Translations under genes and position numbers: made by a program | Assembly (NCBI RefSeq): GCF_000455485.1 | Contig: NZ_CBQR020000010.1 | Coordinates: 1-64,000 of the forward strand | DNA: 64,000 nt | Origin: Gorillibacterium massiliense | Lineage (GTDB): Bacteria; Bacillota; Bacilli; Paenibacillales; NBRC-103111 | Direction of reading: 5' to 3' | The notes under the pieces: generated by a model | Database searches by the model: none | Told to the model about the DNA's origin: nothing | Seen by the model: only the letters and a program-made list of their open reading frames with translations | Part shown: in pieces, positions 36,546-45,428 of the stretch | Position numbering within the stretch: the stretch's first letter is position 1 | Layout: each line of letters begins with the position of its first letter

Positions 36546-36974
36546 GTTCAACAGGCGGCTTCTTCCGCTGACCGAACCTGCACCGAATCCGGGCCGAAAG
36601 CTGGCCGTTTATCGGCAGATTCATGGCACTCCATTTTGCGAAGGGCGTGGTATATTGATAACGTGGACGATTTGGGAAACGGCACACAAGCCGGTGGAAC
36701 CGATCGGACTGCAATCGAATAGGTAAACGGAGAGAGTCGCGCTGGCGGCTCTTTTTTCGTTGGGGAAAAGGATGCTCCACTATTGGCCATGGGGCGGGGG
36801 CCGGGGCAAAAGTTAAGGGGGGAGAAAACTATGATTGTTATGGCAGTGAAGCATAGTTAATTTCAGTACTTCTTCCAGAGAATAGATTTCCGTGTCTTAA
36901 GGCTCCTGAATTGAAAAACGGCAGAAACTGCTAGTGGAGCATGAAGTCGGTTACCGGCCAAAGAAGGTGAGTGA
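36546..36974 (+). other. Gap between regulator and tail genes, possible late-promoter region
   Basis: These 429 bases hold no convincing gene. A second terminator lies at 36733-36757, and TATATT at 36653-36658 could be a -10 without a clear -35. At 36831 an ATG stands behind GGGGGGAGAA but opens only nine codons. In PBSX-like elements this place holds terminase, portal and capsid genes; nothing like them is left. Confidence 0.6.
36733..36757 (+). terminator. Terminator within the regulator-tail gap
   Basis: AGAGTCGC pairs with GCGGCTCT (one G-U) around GCTG, followed by TTTTTT. It would end a short transcript of about 100 bases or act as a site of antitermination. Confidence 0.7.
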
Positions 36975-37529
36975 ATGACTGACAACGTAATTTTAGAGTC
37001 GATTCGATTATTTTGTGAATTGTATGTCAGCCCCAAAATCAAGCTGAGGGCTCCCACTGACGATAATGCCCAATATCAGCTTAGGAACCCCAACGTCTTG
37101 ATTGGATGGCTGCCGCCGAATCAAATGGAAAACTTACCTTTAAAACTTCCAGATGGCTTAAAACAAGCTATACCGGCCATGGTGATCGGCATGGATGAAG
37201 GGGAAGATACCGGGAGCGATGCGGGTATTACCATCCGAATTTCCTTCATTGTGCATGATTCCGGTTTAAATCCAACACTGGATGAGCTCGCTCCGAATTA
37301 TGAAGGGTATAGGGACCTGTTGAATTTTATATTTGCCTGCCGACAGGAACTATCCAGTACCTATTTGGTCGCCGGTGGAGAAACAGCGGCGCAAAAGCCC
37401 TTCCGATGGGGTGTCTATCAACAGCAACCTATTGGGTATTGGGTTGGTTGGTTGACCTTCCGAGCTACGGCGGTTGTGCTTCCTTATTTGCAGAAACATG
37501 AACAACTAAATTTTGATTGGAGTGAATAA
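36975..37529 (+). CDS. Phage tail protein, putative tail terminator
   Basis: A 184-residue protein with no signal or membrane segment. It starts ILESIRLFCELYVSPKIK and ends with an aromatic strand-rich part (RWGVYQQQPIGYWVGWLTFRATAVVLPYL). Size and place directly before the sheath gene fit a tail terminator or completion protein of myoviruses. I do not recognise a named family. AAGGTGAG precedes the ATG. Confidence 0.55.
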   Translation: MTDNVILESIRLFCELYVSPKIKLRAPTDDNAQYQLRNPNVLIGWLPPNQMENLPLKLPDGLKQAIPAMVIGMDEGEDTGSDAGITIRISFIVHDSGLNPTLDELAPNYEGYRDLLNFIFACRQELSSTYLVAGGETAAQKPFRWGVYQQQPIGYWVGWLTFRATAVVLPYLQKHEQLNFDWSE

Positions 37530-37531
37530 AT

Positions 37532-38950
37532 TTGGCATACAAACATGGAATATACGGCATTCAGGTTCCGACGGCGGATACCTTGCCGCCTTCTGGCGTA
37601 GGTACGGTTCCGGTCTATATTGGTACCGCACCTGTTCATCAACTGACAGACCCGTCTTCTGCCGTCAACGTTCCGATTTTGATCAACAGTTACGAGGACG
37701 GAGTTGCAAAGATTGGCTATTCCGATGACTGGGATACCTTCACTCTTTGTGAAGCGGTTTTTGCTCATTTCAAGAACAAGATCCAGCCGATCGGTCCGAT
37801 CATCGTGATCAATATCATGGATCCGACACACCATTCCAAAGAAGCAACGGCATCCGTTCAAGCGGTTAATGGTGTAGGATATTTGACTGATCCCATTGTC
37901 CTGGAAACCATCGAGATTGACGGGAAGATCAACGGGACCGACTATACAGCTGAATATGGAGCTGATGGCCGAGTAAAATTGACGGGGACTACACTAATGT
38001 CTCTGACTTCGGTCAAATACAAGAAGATGGACGTTTCGACTGTTAAAATCTTGGATGTGGTCGGAAGCAACAGTTCCGGCGCAAGAACGGGCATTGAGGT
38101 TGTGGATTTGATTTATCAAACTTTAAATTTAATCCCGACAATTCTAGCAGCTCCGGGCTGGTCGCACATCAAAGAAGTGAAAGAAGCGCCAGTCACCAAA
38201 TCCGACGATATAAACGGTCATTGGGATGCGGTCGTGTTGGCCGACATCGATGCGAACACACTTCATGATGCAATTTCATGGAAGTCAACGAATGAATACA
38301 CCGATATTCAATTGAAAGTCGGTTGGCCGAAAGTAATCCATGCAGGACGCACTTTCTGGGCATCAACGCGGATGGCAGTCCGGATGCAGCAAACCGACTT
38401 TGATGGCGATAATGTCCCTTATGTTTCTCCGTCAAATAAACAAATTGATATTACGGGAACCGTCTTGAAAAATGGCACCTCCGTATCGTTTGATGAGATT
38501 CAAGCAAACGAACTTAACGCTCATGGGATCACGACATTTATTTTCCGCGGCGGTATCTGGGTGTTGTGGGGTCCGCATAACGCTAACTATGAGGATAGCG
38601 TGGAAGTTGACCCGAAAAATGTGTTCGATGCCTCCATCCGGATGATGCGATACCTAACCAATACATTCCAAAAGCGGTATATGCACCTGATTGATGGACC
38701 GCTCACGCATATCTTGGTGGACACAATTCTAAATGATGCCGGAACTTGGTTGAATAGCCTGATAGCCGACGGCAAATTGCTTGCCGGAACGATTCGCTTT
38801 AATGAATCTAGTAATCCGACCAGTTCCATGATTACAGGGGATTTCCTCTTTGACATTCAGACGACAACAACACCGGTCGCCAAGTCACTCACTTTTAAAG
38901 TACAGTACACAACAAGCGGTTTAAATGCTCTTTTTGGAGGCGAAAGCTAA
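37532..38950 (+). CDS. Contractile tail sheath protein
   Basis: The sheath surrounds the tube and contracts. N-terminal YKHGIYGIQVPTADTLPPSGVGTVPVYIGTAPV is typical of Firmicute and P2-like sheaths. The C-terminal domain contains HAGRTFWASTRMAVRM, GGIWVLWGPHNANYE and MMRYLTNTFQKRYMHLIDGPLT. Length 472 agrees with the family. The TTG start follows GGAGTG. The end overlaps the tube gene start by one base. Confidence 0.92.
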   Translation: MAYKHGIYGIQVPTADTLPPSGVGTVPVYIGTAPVHQLTDPSSAVNVPILINSYEDGVAKIGYSDDWDTFTLCEAVFAHFKNKIQPIGPIIVINIMDPTHHSKEATASVQAVNGVGYLTDPIVLETIEIDGKINGTDYTAEYGADGRVKLTGTTLMSLTSVKYKKMDVSTVKILDVVGSNSSGARTGIEVVDLIYQTLNLIPTILAAPGWSHIKEVKEAPVTKSDDINGHWDAVVLADIDANTLHDAISWKSTNEYTDIQLKVGWPKVIHAGRTFWASTRMAVRMQQTDFDGDNVPYVSPSNKQIDITGTVLKNGTSVSFDEIQANELNAHGITTFIFRGGIWVLWGPHNANYEDSVEVDPKNVFDASIRMMRYLTNTFQKRYMHLIDGPLTHILVDTILNDAGTWLNSLIADGKLLAGTIRFNESSNPTSSMITGDFLFDIQTTTTPVAKSLTFKVQYTTSGLNALFGGES

Positions 38951-39480
38951 TGCCAAAGATTACAAATAAAACAATTAACTATAAACTGAAAGCTACAAAC
39001 CAGGCAGACAAGCTTATTTTGATTGATGATGCTTCCGATTTACAACTCCCCAGTATTGAAAAGGTAACCGATACGTTGAAAGGTTCAGGTATCATGGGTG
39101 AAGTGGATCTGCCCATTTTTGGACAAGTCGGGAGCATGACTTTCACCGTAAACAATCGGGCGGACAATCCACAGTATGCGATCCTATCGCGTCCGGGTGA
39201 GATCAAGTTTGAGGTTGTTTGGGCCGTGGATATTTTCGATTCTACACAAACCAAAATCGGCATTCAGCAGCATAAAGTTTTTATGTCAGGTGCTAATAAA
39301 AAGTATGATATGGGCAAAATTGAGGTTGGTGCCGGAACGGACGGGTCAAGTGAATTTGAAATTTATTACCTCCGCAAGATTGTGGACGGGAAAGAAATTC
39401 TGTTAATCGATAAGTTTAACTACAAATATGTCGTCAATGGCGAAGATTACCAAGCAGCATTACGGACAGCCCTCCAATGA
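38950..39480 (+). CDS. Major tail tube protein
   Basis: A 176-residue tube protein of the P2 FII type (phage major tail tube). It starts PKITNKTINYKLKATNQADKLILIDDASDLQLP and contains KGSGIMGEVDLPIFGQVGSMTFTVNNR. The C-terminal strand pair includes EFEIYYLRKIVDGKEILLIDK. It forms the inner tube pushed out on contraction. Position right after the sheath is diagnostic. Confidence 0.9.
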   Translation: MPKITNKTINYKLKATNQADKLILIDDASDLQLPSIEKVTDTLKGSGIMGEVDLPIFGQVGSMTFTVNNRADNPQYAILSRPGEIKFEVVWAVDIFDSTQTKIGIQQHKVFMSGANKKYDMGKIEVGAGTDGSSEFEIYYLRKIVDGKEILLIDKFNYKYVVNGEDYQAALRTALQ

Positions 39481-39514
39481 GGGCTGTTTCTTAATTTGAT
39501 AGGGGGATTTATAC

Positions 39515-39820
39515 ATGGCAAGTTTGGTACTGAACAAACCTATTTTAATCAATGGCGAGGAAGTCAGAGAACTGAATTGCAACTTGGAGGATATGACTGC
39601 GCGCGACAAGGCTGAAGCGACAAAAGCATTCAAAAAAGCCGGCAATATGATCATGGTGCAAGAATTGGACGCTGATTATCACCTTTATCTATTTGCGGCT
39701 GCTGTTCATAAGGAAAACTCGTCGATTGAAGTAGATGATGTTCTTCGTATGAGCGCCAAGGATTCTGTTAAGGCGGAGGCGTTGGTACGTGATTTTTTCT
39801 TCTTGAGTTCGGGGGAATAA
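39515..39820 (+). CDS. Tail assembly chaperone (gpG-like short form)
   Basis: A 101-residue helical, acidic protein lying between tube and tape measure, the fixed place of tail assembly chaperones. The ATG follows AGGGGG. The frame ends GGG GAA TAA. In the -1 frame the sequence stays open for a further 58 codons, so a longer frameshift form is expected (see next entry). These chaperones bind the tape measure during tail assembly and are not in the finished particle. Confidence 0.8.
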   Translation: MASLVLNKPILINGEEVRELNCNLEDMTARDKAEATKAFKKAGNMIMVQELDADYHLYLFAAAVHKENSSIEVDDVLRMSAKDSVKAEALVRDFFFLSSGE

Positions 39821-39990
39821 TCACTGAGGAATATATTGATACGTGCATTACGCAAATTGTTTATCATCATTTCGGTACACGCACCGAATGCCTGAACATG
39901 AGTCTGGTCGAGCTGATCAGGTTCTTCGAGTCCTTAGCATGCGAAGCGGAGCGCCAGCGGAAGGAGATGGAGCGAAATAATGGCAAGTAA
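39811..39990 (+). CDS. Frameshift extension of the tail assembly chaperone (gpGT-like)
   Basis: At the five-G run 39811-39815, two codons before the stop, a -1 shift leads into an open frame. It codes EEYIDTCITQIVYHHFG... VELIRFFESLACEAERQRKEMERNNGK and ends TAA at 39988-39990. The frame has no start codon with a ribosome site of its own. The fusion would be 158 residues. It overlaps the tape measure start by 11 bases. Programmed -1 shifts at this gene are general in long-tailed phages. Confidence 0.7.
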   Translation, partial: GGIITEEYIDTCITQIVYHHFGTRTECLNMSLVELIRFFESLACEAERQRKEMERNNGK

Positions 39991-42157
39991 GAGCGATCTG
40001 GAGATGCTAGTCGTCCTTTCAGGGCGAGTTGACCCATCTCTTGTAAAGTCAATCGCCAGTGCAATTACTGGCGTAGATAATTTAAACAAGAAATCAAGCT
40101 TGGTTGGAAATGTGGCTAAAAGCTCATTCAATGCACTTAAGTCAGCCGTCACCGCTGGTGCCTCCAGTGCGATCAATGCTCTTGGGAAGTTTGCATTGAA
40201 TGGTCTTGATCTTGCATCCGATCTGGAGGAAGTCCAAAAGGTGATAGACGCCACTTTTGGTGATGGTGCAAAACAGATTGATATTTGGTCAAAGACTGCC
40301 ATTAAAGGATATGGAATATCCGAACTGTCGGTTAAACAATTTGCCGGATCATTCGGAGTTCTAATGAAAAGTGCCGGTGTGTCGGGTAAGAACCTAGTTA
40401 CGATGTCCGAAAATGTTGCGGCTTTGTCCGGTGATTTTGCATCGTTTTACAATCTTAAGCCGGAGGAAGCCTTTGAAAAGATCAAAGCAGGGATCTCCGG
40501 AGAAATTGGACCGCTGAATGCCCTCGGAATTAACATGAGTGAAGCTAATTTGGAACATTATGCTATGTCCAAGGGCATCAAAACAGCATATGGCAAGATG
40601 GATGAGGCTAACAAGACCATTCTTCGATATAATTATTTGCTTGATAAGAGCAAGGTTGCACAAGGGGATTTCGCACGGAATCAAGACTCCTGTGCAAACC
40701 AACAACGCCTTTTCAAAGAGAGTTTCAAACAATTGTCCGGGACCATCATGAGTGCCGCATTGCCCGCATTTACATCGTTGTTTAAAAAAGGTAACGAATT
40801 AATTTCCACTTTTTTGAATAGCCCTGAAAAAGTTGCACGAGTGCAGCAAGCTATCCAGGGAGTCGGAGAGAAAATTATTGCGTATATCCCGGTAGCAGTG
40901 GACATGTTGCAGAAGTTCGGTGCGTTTATCAGCGATGTTGCTATGAAAGCGGCAGATCTCTATCATTTTATTTCGGATAATTGGTCGTTCATAGCTCCAA
41001 TCATTATTGGCATAGTTGGAGCAATGGCGCTGTGGAAGATTGGTTCGGGAATAAAGGCTGGTATTGATGGAATAACACTGGCTTATAATGCGTTGAAAGC
41101 TGTAAAAGTTAAGGATCGATTGGAAACTTTATATTTGCAAGCCTTATATTTGAAGGATGCCATATTGAAAGGCACAAGCACTGTCGCAACCTGGGCGATG
41201 ACAGCAGCAACGGTTGCTTGGAACATCGCGGCAGGGATAGGTGCGGTAGTTACGACAGCTTTTGGTGTTGCTGTAGCCTTCTTGACTTCGCCAATTGGGC
41301 TTGTCATTTTAGCGATTGTAGCTCTCATCGGAATCGTTATTTTGTTATGGAAGAATTGGGACAAAGTATCTGCATGGATCGTCGGACTGTGGAAAAACAA
41401 CATTCTACCTTTTTTCCAAGCGATAGGAGGATGGTTCAGTGGCTTATGGACCGGCATGGTCAACGGATTGAAAAATGCATGGAGTAGTGTAACAGCTTGG
41501 TTCACAAATTTATGGAACAATGGCATTCTCCCATTGTTCCAAACAGTTGTAGGATGGTTCAGTGGCATATGGACAGGGATGGTGAGTGGATTTCAAGCTG
41601 CATGGAGCAGCATACTGCCATGGATCCAGGTGATTGGAGGATGGTTCAGCGGTTTATGGACAGGAATTGTCGGTGGATTTCAAAGCGCATGGAGTGGTGT
41701 GCAAACAACATTCCAAAATGTCATTACCCTGTTTAAAGGATTCCTGAACATGTGCATTCAACCCTTTAACTCGTTAATCGCAGGGATTAATAGCATGAGT
41801 TTTACAGTACCGAATTGGGTGCCTTTTATCGGGGGAAAAGGTTTTTCGCTAAACATTCCGTTGATTCCTACTTTCGCGAATGGAGGCTTTGCGAACCAGC
41901 CATCCATATTTGGCGAAGCAGGTCCCGAAGCGGCGATTCCGCTGAAACGCACTCCTCGCAGTTTGAGCTTATTGAATCAAACGGCACGGGTCATTGGCGC
42001 CGATGGAGCCGGTAGTAAACCGACCTTTGTTTTCAGCCCGGTCATCAGTGGAGTTGACACTGGAAAGGCGTTACCGGCATTAAAGAGCGCGGCTGATGAC
42101 TTTTTCACTCAAGCAGATGCTTGGTGGGAGTCGAAGAGGAGGGAAAGCTTTGCCTAA
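39980..42157 (+). CDS. Tail tape measure protein
   Basis: The 725-residue protein sets tail length and is ejected through the tube. The N-terminal 300 residues are helical with Ala/Ser-rich parts. A hydrophobic stretch occurs at about 335-355 and a strong one at 395-455. Three Trp-rich repeats follow (GGWFSGLWTGMVNG and variants). The C-terminus has FANGGFANQPSIFGEAGPEAAIPL, a motif common to tape measures. From length, the tail would be near 105-110 nm, close to R-pyocins. The protein starts within the chaperone extension. Confidence 0.92.
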   Translation: MASKSDLEMLVVLSGRVDPSLVKSIASAITGVDNLNKKSSLVGNVAKSSFNALKSAVTAGASSAINALGKFALNGLDLASDLEEVQKVIDATFGDGAKQIDIWSKTAIKGYGISELSVKQFAGSFGVLMKSAGVSGKNLVTMSENVAALSGDFASFYNLKPEEAFEKIKAGISGEIGPLNALGINMSEANLEHYAMSKGIKTAYGKMDEANKTILRYNYLLDKSKVAQGDFARNQDSCANQQRLFKESFKQLSGTIMSAALPAFTSLFKKGNELISTFLNSPEKVARVQQAIQGVGEKIIAYIPVAVDMLQKFGAFISDVAMKAADLYHFISDNWSFIAPIIIGIVGAMALWKIGSGIKAGIDGITLAYNALKAVKVKDRLETLYLQALYLKDAILKGTSTVATWAMTAATVAWNIAAGIGAVVTTAFGVAVAFLTSPIGLVILAIVALIGIVILLWKNWDKVSAWIVGLWKNNILPFFQAIGGWFSGLWTGMVNGLKNAWSSVTAWFTNLWNNGILPLFQTVVGWFSGIWTGMVSGFQAAWSSILPWIQVIGGWFSGLWTGIVGGFQSAWSGVQTTFQNVITLFKGFLNMCIQPFNSLIAGINSMSFTVPNWVPFIGGKGFSLNIPLIPTFANGGFANQPSIFGEAGPEAAIPLKRTPRSLSLLNQTARVIGADGAGSKPTFVFSPVISGVDTGKALPALKSAADDFFTQADAWWESKRRESFA
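41427..41700 (+). repeat. Trp-rich internal repeats of the tape measure gene
   Basis: The unit around GAGGATGGTTCAGTGGC occurs near 41427, 41551 and 41637 with small changes, coding W-F-S-G-(L/I)-W-T-G-(M/I)-V. The spacing (about 41 and 29 residues) is not constant, so copies differ by internal deletion. Confidence 0.8.
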
Positions 42158-42362
42158 TGCATATCATTATACGGCTTTGGCGGGCGATACTTTTGACAGT
42201 ATCGCCCTTGATTTTTACGACAAAGAGCAAAAATCGTCTGTGATTATTCAAGCCAATCTCCAATACCGGAAGGTTATCACTTTTATTGGAGGAGAGGTTT
42301 TGCAAATCCCGATTCTCGAAACGGAGGCAGCGACTACGTTGCCACCTTGGAAGCAGGCGTAA
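42150..42362 (+). CDS. LysM-like tail protein X (gpX)
   Basis: A 70-residue protein with the LysM-like fold of P2 gpX: YTALAGDTFDSIALDFYDKEQKSSVIIQANLQY, then a short GGEVLQIP end. It sits at the tail hub. The TTG start at 42150 follows GAGGAGGG by 6 bases and overlaps the tape measure end by 8 bases. A longer in-frame start upstream lies within the tape measure and is unlikely. Confidence 0.85.
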   Translation: MPNAYHYTALAGDTFDSIALDFYDKEQKSSVIIQANLQYRKVITFIGGEVLQIPILETEAATTLPPWKQA

Positions 42363-42365
42363 CGG

Positions 42366-43286
42366 ATGAACATCTATTATAACGGAACAGACATCACCTC
42401 GTCTGTCCATCCAATAGTCGTGCAATTCACCGATAACACTGGGGGCAAGCCAGATAGTTTATCTCTTGTCTTTGCCGATCCCAGTGGCTTATGGAGTCAA
42501 TGGAAACCGATGAAAAACGATACTTTGCAAGTAAAAGAGAAGAGCTTCGACACCGGCGTTATGTACATTGATCAAATCTCGCAGCAGGCCGGATCCTTCG
42601 GTATGCAGGCACTCTCTATTCCTTTGGTAAGTAAGACGGCACGCTCACAGGGTTGGGAAAATGTTAGGTTCCTTGAACTGGTTACTCAGATTGCAGCTCG
42701 CTACAACTTAAAAGTTCAAACCTACAACGTAAGTAACTATCTTTATACTCGCGTGGATCAGCAAGATGAGGCGGATTTTGCCTTTCTCGCGTATCGTTGC
42801 ATGTTAGAAGGTTATGTTCTTAAAATCACCAATCAAATGCTGGTTGTACAAAACGAGGCGGACGAAGGAAATCGGACAAAGGTTACAATGATTCGCGCTT
42901 CGGATATAATCCGCGATTTCGACTTTATCGATAAATCGACGGATATTTATGGCGCTTGCCAAGTAATAAGCCAGTCAGATGTGCAAATAAAAGGGATATT
43001 CAAAGCTCCGGATATCGATGGGGCAGCAATGCGTGAGTTTTTGTATGTATCCAACCAAGCGGAGGCTGATCGTTGGGCGCGTGGGCTTTTGAGGAATGCA
43101 AATAAATATCGAATTATGGGCAGATTGACCATAACACTAAACACAGGACTCGCAGCAGGGAGCGTTCTTCAGCTGTATGGAATCGGTTATTTTGACGGTT
43201 TATATGTGATTGATTGTATTTTGCATGACCTGGCGTCTAATCGATCCAAATTGACAATCAGGCGCGTGTTGGAGGGGTATGTGTGA
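42366..43286 (+). CDS. Baseplate hub protein (gpD / T4 gp27-like)
   Basis: A 306-residue late control D-type protein that forms the hub ring between tube and spike. It starts MNIYYNGTDITSSVHPIVVQFTDNTGGKPDSLSL and has the central TARSQGWENVRFLELVTQIAARYNL block and EADRWARGLLRNANKYRI near the end. Overlap of 4 bases with the next gene indicates coupled translation. Confidence 0.85.
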   Translation: MNIYYNGTDITSSVHPIVVQFTDNTGGKPDSLSLVFADPSGLWSQWKPMKNDTLQVKEKSFDTGVMYIDQISQQAGSFGMQALSIPLVSKTARSQGWENVRFLELVTQIAARYNLKVQTYNVSNYLYTRVDQQDEADFAFLAYRCMLEGYVLKITNQMLVVQNEADEGNRTKVTMIRASDIIRDFDFIDKSTDIYGACQVISQSDVQIKGIFKAPDIDGAAMREFLYVSNQAEADRWARGLLRNANKYRIMGRLTITLNTGLAAGSVLQLYGIGYFDGLYVIDCILHDLASNRSKLTIRRVLEGYV

Positions 43287-44542
43287 TAAAAAAAGGTTAT
43301 GTGAGCTCGGTTGACCCCTTAAAACGGACTGCGAGAATAACCTTTACGGAATTGGAACGATCCGTTACTGCAGAATTGCCAATTGCCTCACATTTGGAGC
43401 TCAGTGTCAGTGATTACGTTGTGGTGGCATTCACTTCGTCGAGCAACATGGCCGACGGCATGATTATTTCTGCATTTACAGAGTCAGCAATGCGTATCAA
43501 TCAAAGTTTGGGATTTTATCCTGAATCTGGGAACTTGCCTCAAGCTCCCTATAATTTCGCGGTAATAACGGGTATGCGAGGAGGTGTTGAATACACAGAA
43601 TTGTGGATACTGGTAAATGCATGGTATGACTACAAGACCAAGCGATTCAAGCGAGTTGACCTGGATAATTTTAGCTTCGGGTGGCAATTGCAAGGCGGTG
43701 GGACTTATCCCGGTGAAGAGTCAACCGGTGACTTTATTAATCAGGGCGTCAACCTCTGGAAGGCTAATGGTAAAAAAGCATATGGAGAAGACGATCCGTC
43801 TCGTGAATTGACAGGCGAGGACATCGGCGCCTTACAGTCAGATGGCAGCTGGCGTGAATTTGGGATTATGCTCGGCTGGAATAATCACTTTATGTGTGAT
43901 GCTTACGGCGGCATGACCATCGGAGGCAGCGGATTTGAGATTGACGGATCCGGAACGAGCCCCTTTAAGCGTATCTCTTTAGGCAAATTTTCAGGTGGAA
44001 GCACTGACTCCGCCAAAGCGTATCCCGATTATGGATATGCATATAATGGAACGCTCTGGAATGGGCAACATGGGCTATGGAATATGGATGAACGTGGGTA
44101 CAATTCCTTTTTTTGGGGGATGGTCAGCCCGTTGGATTTTTATGACACTGGTTATTACAATCCATACACTGGCCGTGCGAAGCTTGAAGGCACCAAAATG
44201 GTCTGGAGAAAGCTCCCTAAAAATACCGATCCAAGAGTTGAAAATTGGTTTGATATAGCGGCTATATCTGAAGATGGAAGTATGACCCTTATGGGCAAAC
44301 CTGTCCCTGCTGTTCTTGAGGTAAAAGCTGATATCGTTAATATGACAGACTTTAACATGGCGTACCCGGACGATACCTGGAATAAGCACAATATAGTCAT
44401 TCTTGCGGTTAAAGGTGTATTGGAGAGTGGAAATTTAAAACAAGTCGGGGGGTATAACGCTACGTTTACGGACTATGGAGCATATGGTTATCTTGGTAGT
44501 GGGGAATTTATTTCTGCAAAAATTTTAATCTCGAAGATATAG
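43283..44542 (+). CDS. Baseplate spike protein (gpV-like OB fold) with a large C-terminal domain
   Basis: Residues 1-75 form an OB-fold start as in gpV spikes (GYVSSVDPLKRTARITFTELERSVTAELPI... DYVVVAFTSSSNMADGMII). Instead of a short beta-helix tip the protein continues for about 340 residues rich in Gly, Trp and Tyr (GWQLQGGGTYPGEE, MLGWNNHFMCDAYGGMTIGG, GYAYNGTLWNGQHGLWNMDERGYNSFFWG). I do not recognise this part; a lectin-like or wall-acting domain is possible. The GTG start has GGAGGGGT before it. Confidence 0.7.
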   Translation: MIKKGYVSSVDPLKRTARITFTELERSVTAELPIASHLELSVSDYVVVAFTSSSNMADGMIISAFTESAMRINQSLGFYPESGNLPQAPYNFAVITGMRGGVEYTELWILVNAWYDYKTKRFKRVDLDNFSFGWQLQGGGTYPGEESTGDFINQGVNLWKANGKKAYGEDDPSRELTGEDIGALQSDGSWREFGIMLGWNNHFMCDAYGGMTIGGSGFEIDGSGTSPFKRISLGKFSGGSTDSAKAYPDYGYAYNGTLWNGQHGLWNMDERGYNSFFWGMVSPLDFYDTGYYNPYTGRAKLEGTKMVWRKLPKNTDPRVENWFDIAAISEDGSMTLMGKPVPAVLEVKADIVNMTDFNMAYPDDTWNKHNIVILAVKGVLESGNLKQVGGYNATFTDYGAYGYLGSGEFISAKILISKI

Positions 44543-44555
44543 GGAGGTGAGTCCT

Positions 44556-45119
44556 TTGCCAATTGCCTCTTATCAAAAAAAAGTGTTCCAGGTAAGCGGG
44601 AATAAAATCTATACCTTTAATGGCATGGAATGGTCTACAACTTTGGAAACGGAGACCCAGGAAAAAATCAAAGACAAACCAAGCACTTACGTCAAGGGGT
44701 ATGGCCTCAGCGCAATGAGTTTCGAACTACCCCTTCGTGTGGATATGAATATCGATGTGCAGAAGGAAATAGAAGAGTGGGAAGCGATCTGTATAAAGGC
44801 CGCTGCCGACTTTTTTATTATGGGGACAAAGCCTCTTGGGAAAAACCGCTGGTTGTTGAAGTCGGTTAGGACGAGCGATACAGAAATCGACAATAAGGGG
44901 CGCCTCCTCAAAGCCAAAATAAATCTCGATTTTGAGGAATATGTACGTGCCGGAAAAGCAGAAGCAATAGAGAGTAACGCGGGAAGCTCACTGTCGACGA
45001 ATCCGGATATTGTCCCCAACTCGTACATCGATAATCCAAATAAGCGGGATAATCCAAACTATGAGCTGTCGACCGTATCCATCTTTAAGCGGACTCATAA
45101 CTATGCGGAGGGGGTATGA
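44556..45119 (+). CDS. gpU-like tail protein
   Basis: A 187-residue protein. The middle part (YGLSAMSFELPLRVDMN, EEWEAICIKAAADFFIMGTKPLG, WLLKSVRTSDTEIDNKGRLLKAKINLDFEEY) follows the pattern of the P2 gpU family. The last 45 residues are an unstructured Asn/Pro-rich tail. The TTG at 44556 follows GGGAGGTG by 7-8 bases. Confidence 0.65.
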   Translation: MPIASYQKKVFQVSGNKIYTFNGMEWSTTLETETQEKIKDKPSTYVKGYGLSAMSFELPLRVDMNIDVQKEIEEWEAICIKAAADFFIMGTKPLGKNRWLLKSVRTSDTEIDNKGRLLKAKINLDFEEYVRAGKAEAIESNAGSSLSTNPDIVPNSYIDNPNKRDNPNYELSTVSIFKRTHNYAEGV

Positions 45120-45122
45120 GGT

Positions 45123-45428
45123 TTGCAAGCAAGAATAATTTCCTCAGATATTCCTGAGATTGATTGGGCGGCGTCCGGCAAGGCAGAAATCATTCAGAAT
45201 GTGTTCACCCTCATTAACACGTTGCAATATGAAATTGCATATGACCGGACACTTGGACTGAAGCGGGATTTTGTTGATATGCCGGAGCCTGTAGCGGTAC
45301 CTTATGTGATTGCACAGATCTTCTCCATTGTTGATGAGCGGGAACCGAGAGCAAAGGTCAAGGACGTGACCTATTCTGGAATCTCAGATGATGGAAGTTT
45401 AATTTTTGAGGTGGTGATTGACGTATGA
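45123..45428 (+). CDS. gp25/gpW-like baseplate wedge protein
   Basis: A 101-residue protein of the gp25 (gpW) type: EIIQNVFTLINTLQYEIAYDRTLGLKRDFVDMPEP followed by a beta part with EREPRAKVKDVTYS. gp25 starts sheath assembly at the baseplate and has lysozyme-like ancestry. The TTG start follows a GGAGGGGG site. It overlaps the gpJ gene by 4 bases. Confidence 0.85.
   Translation: MQARIISSDIPEIDWAASGKAEIIQNVFTLINTLQYEIAYDRTLGLKRDFVDMPEPVAVPYVIAQIFSIVDEREPRAKVKDVTYSGISDDGSLIFEVVIDV

Noticed and set aside
41420-41700. CRISPR-like spaced repeats
   Set aside because: The repeats are coding, diverged, unequally spaced and belong to the tape measure gene.
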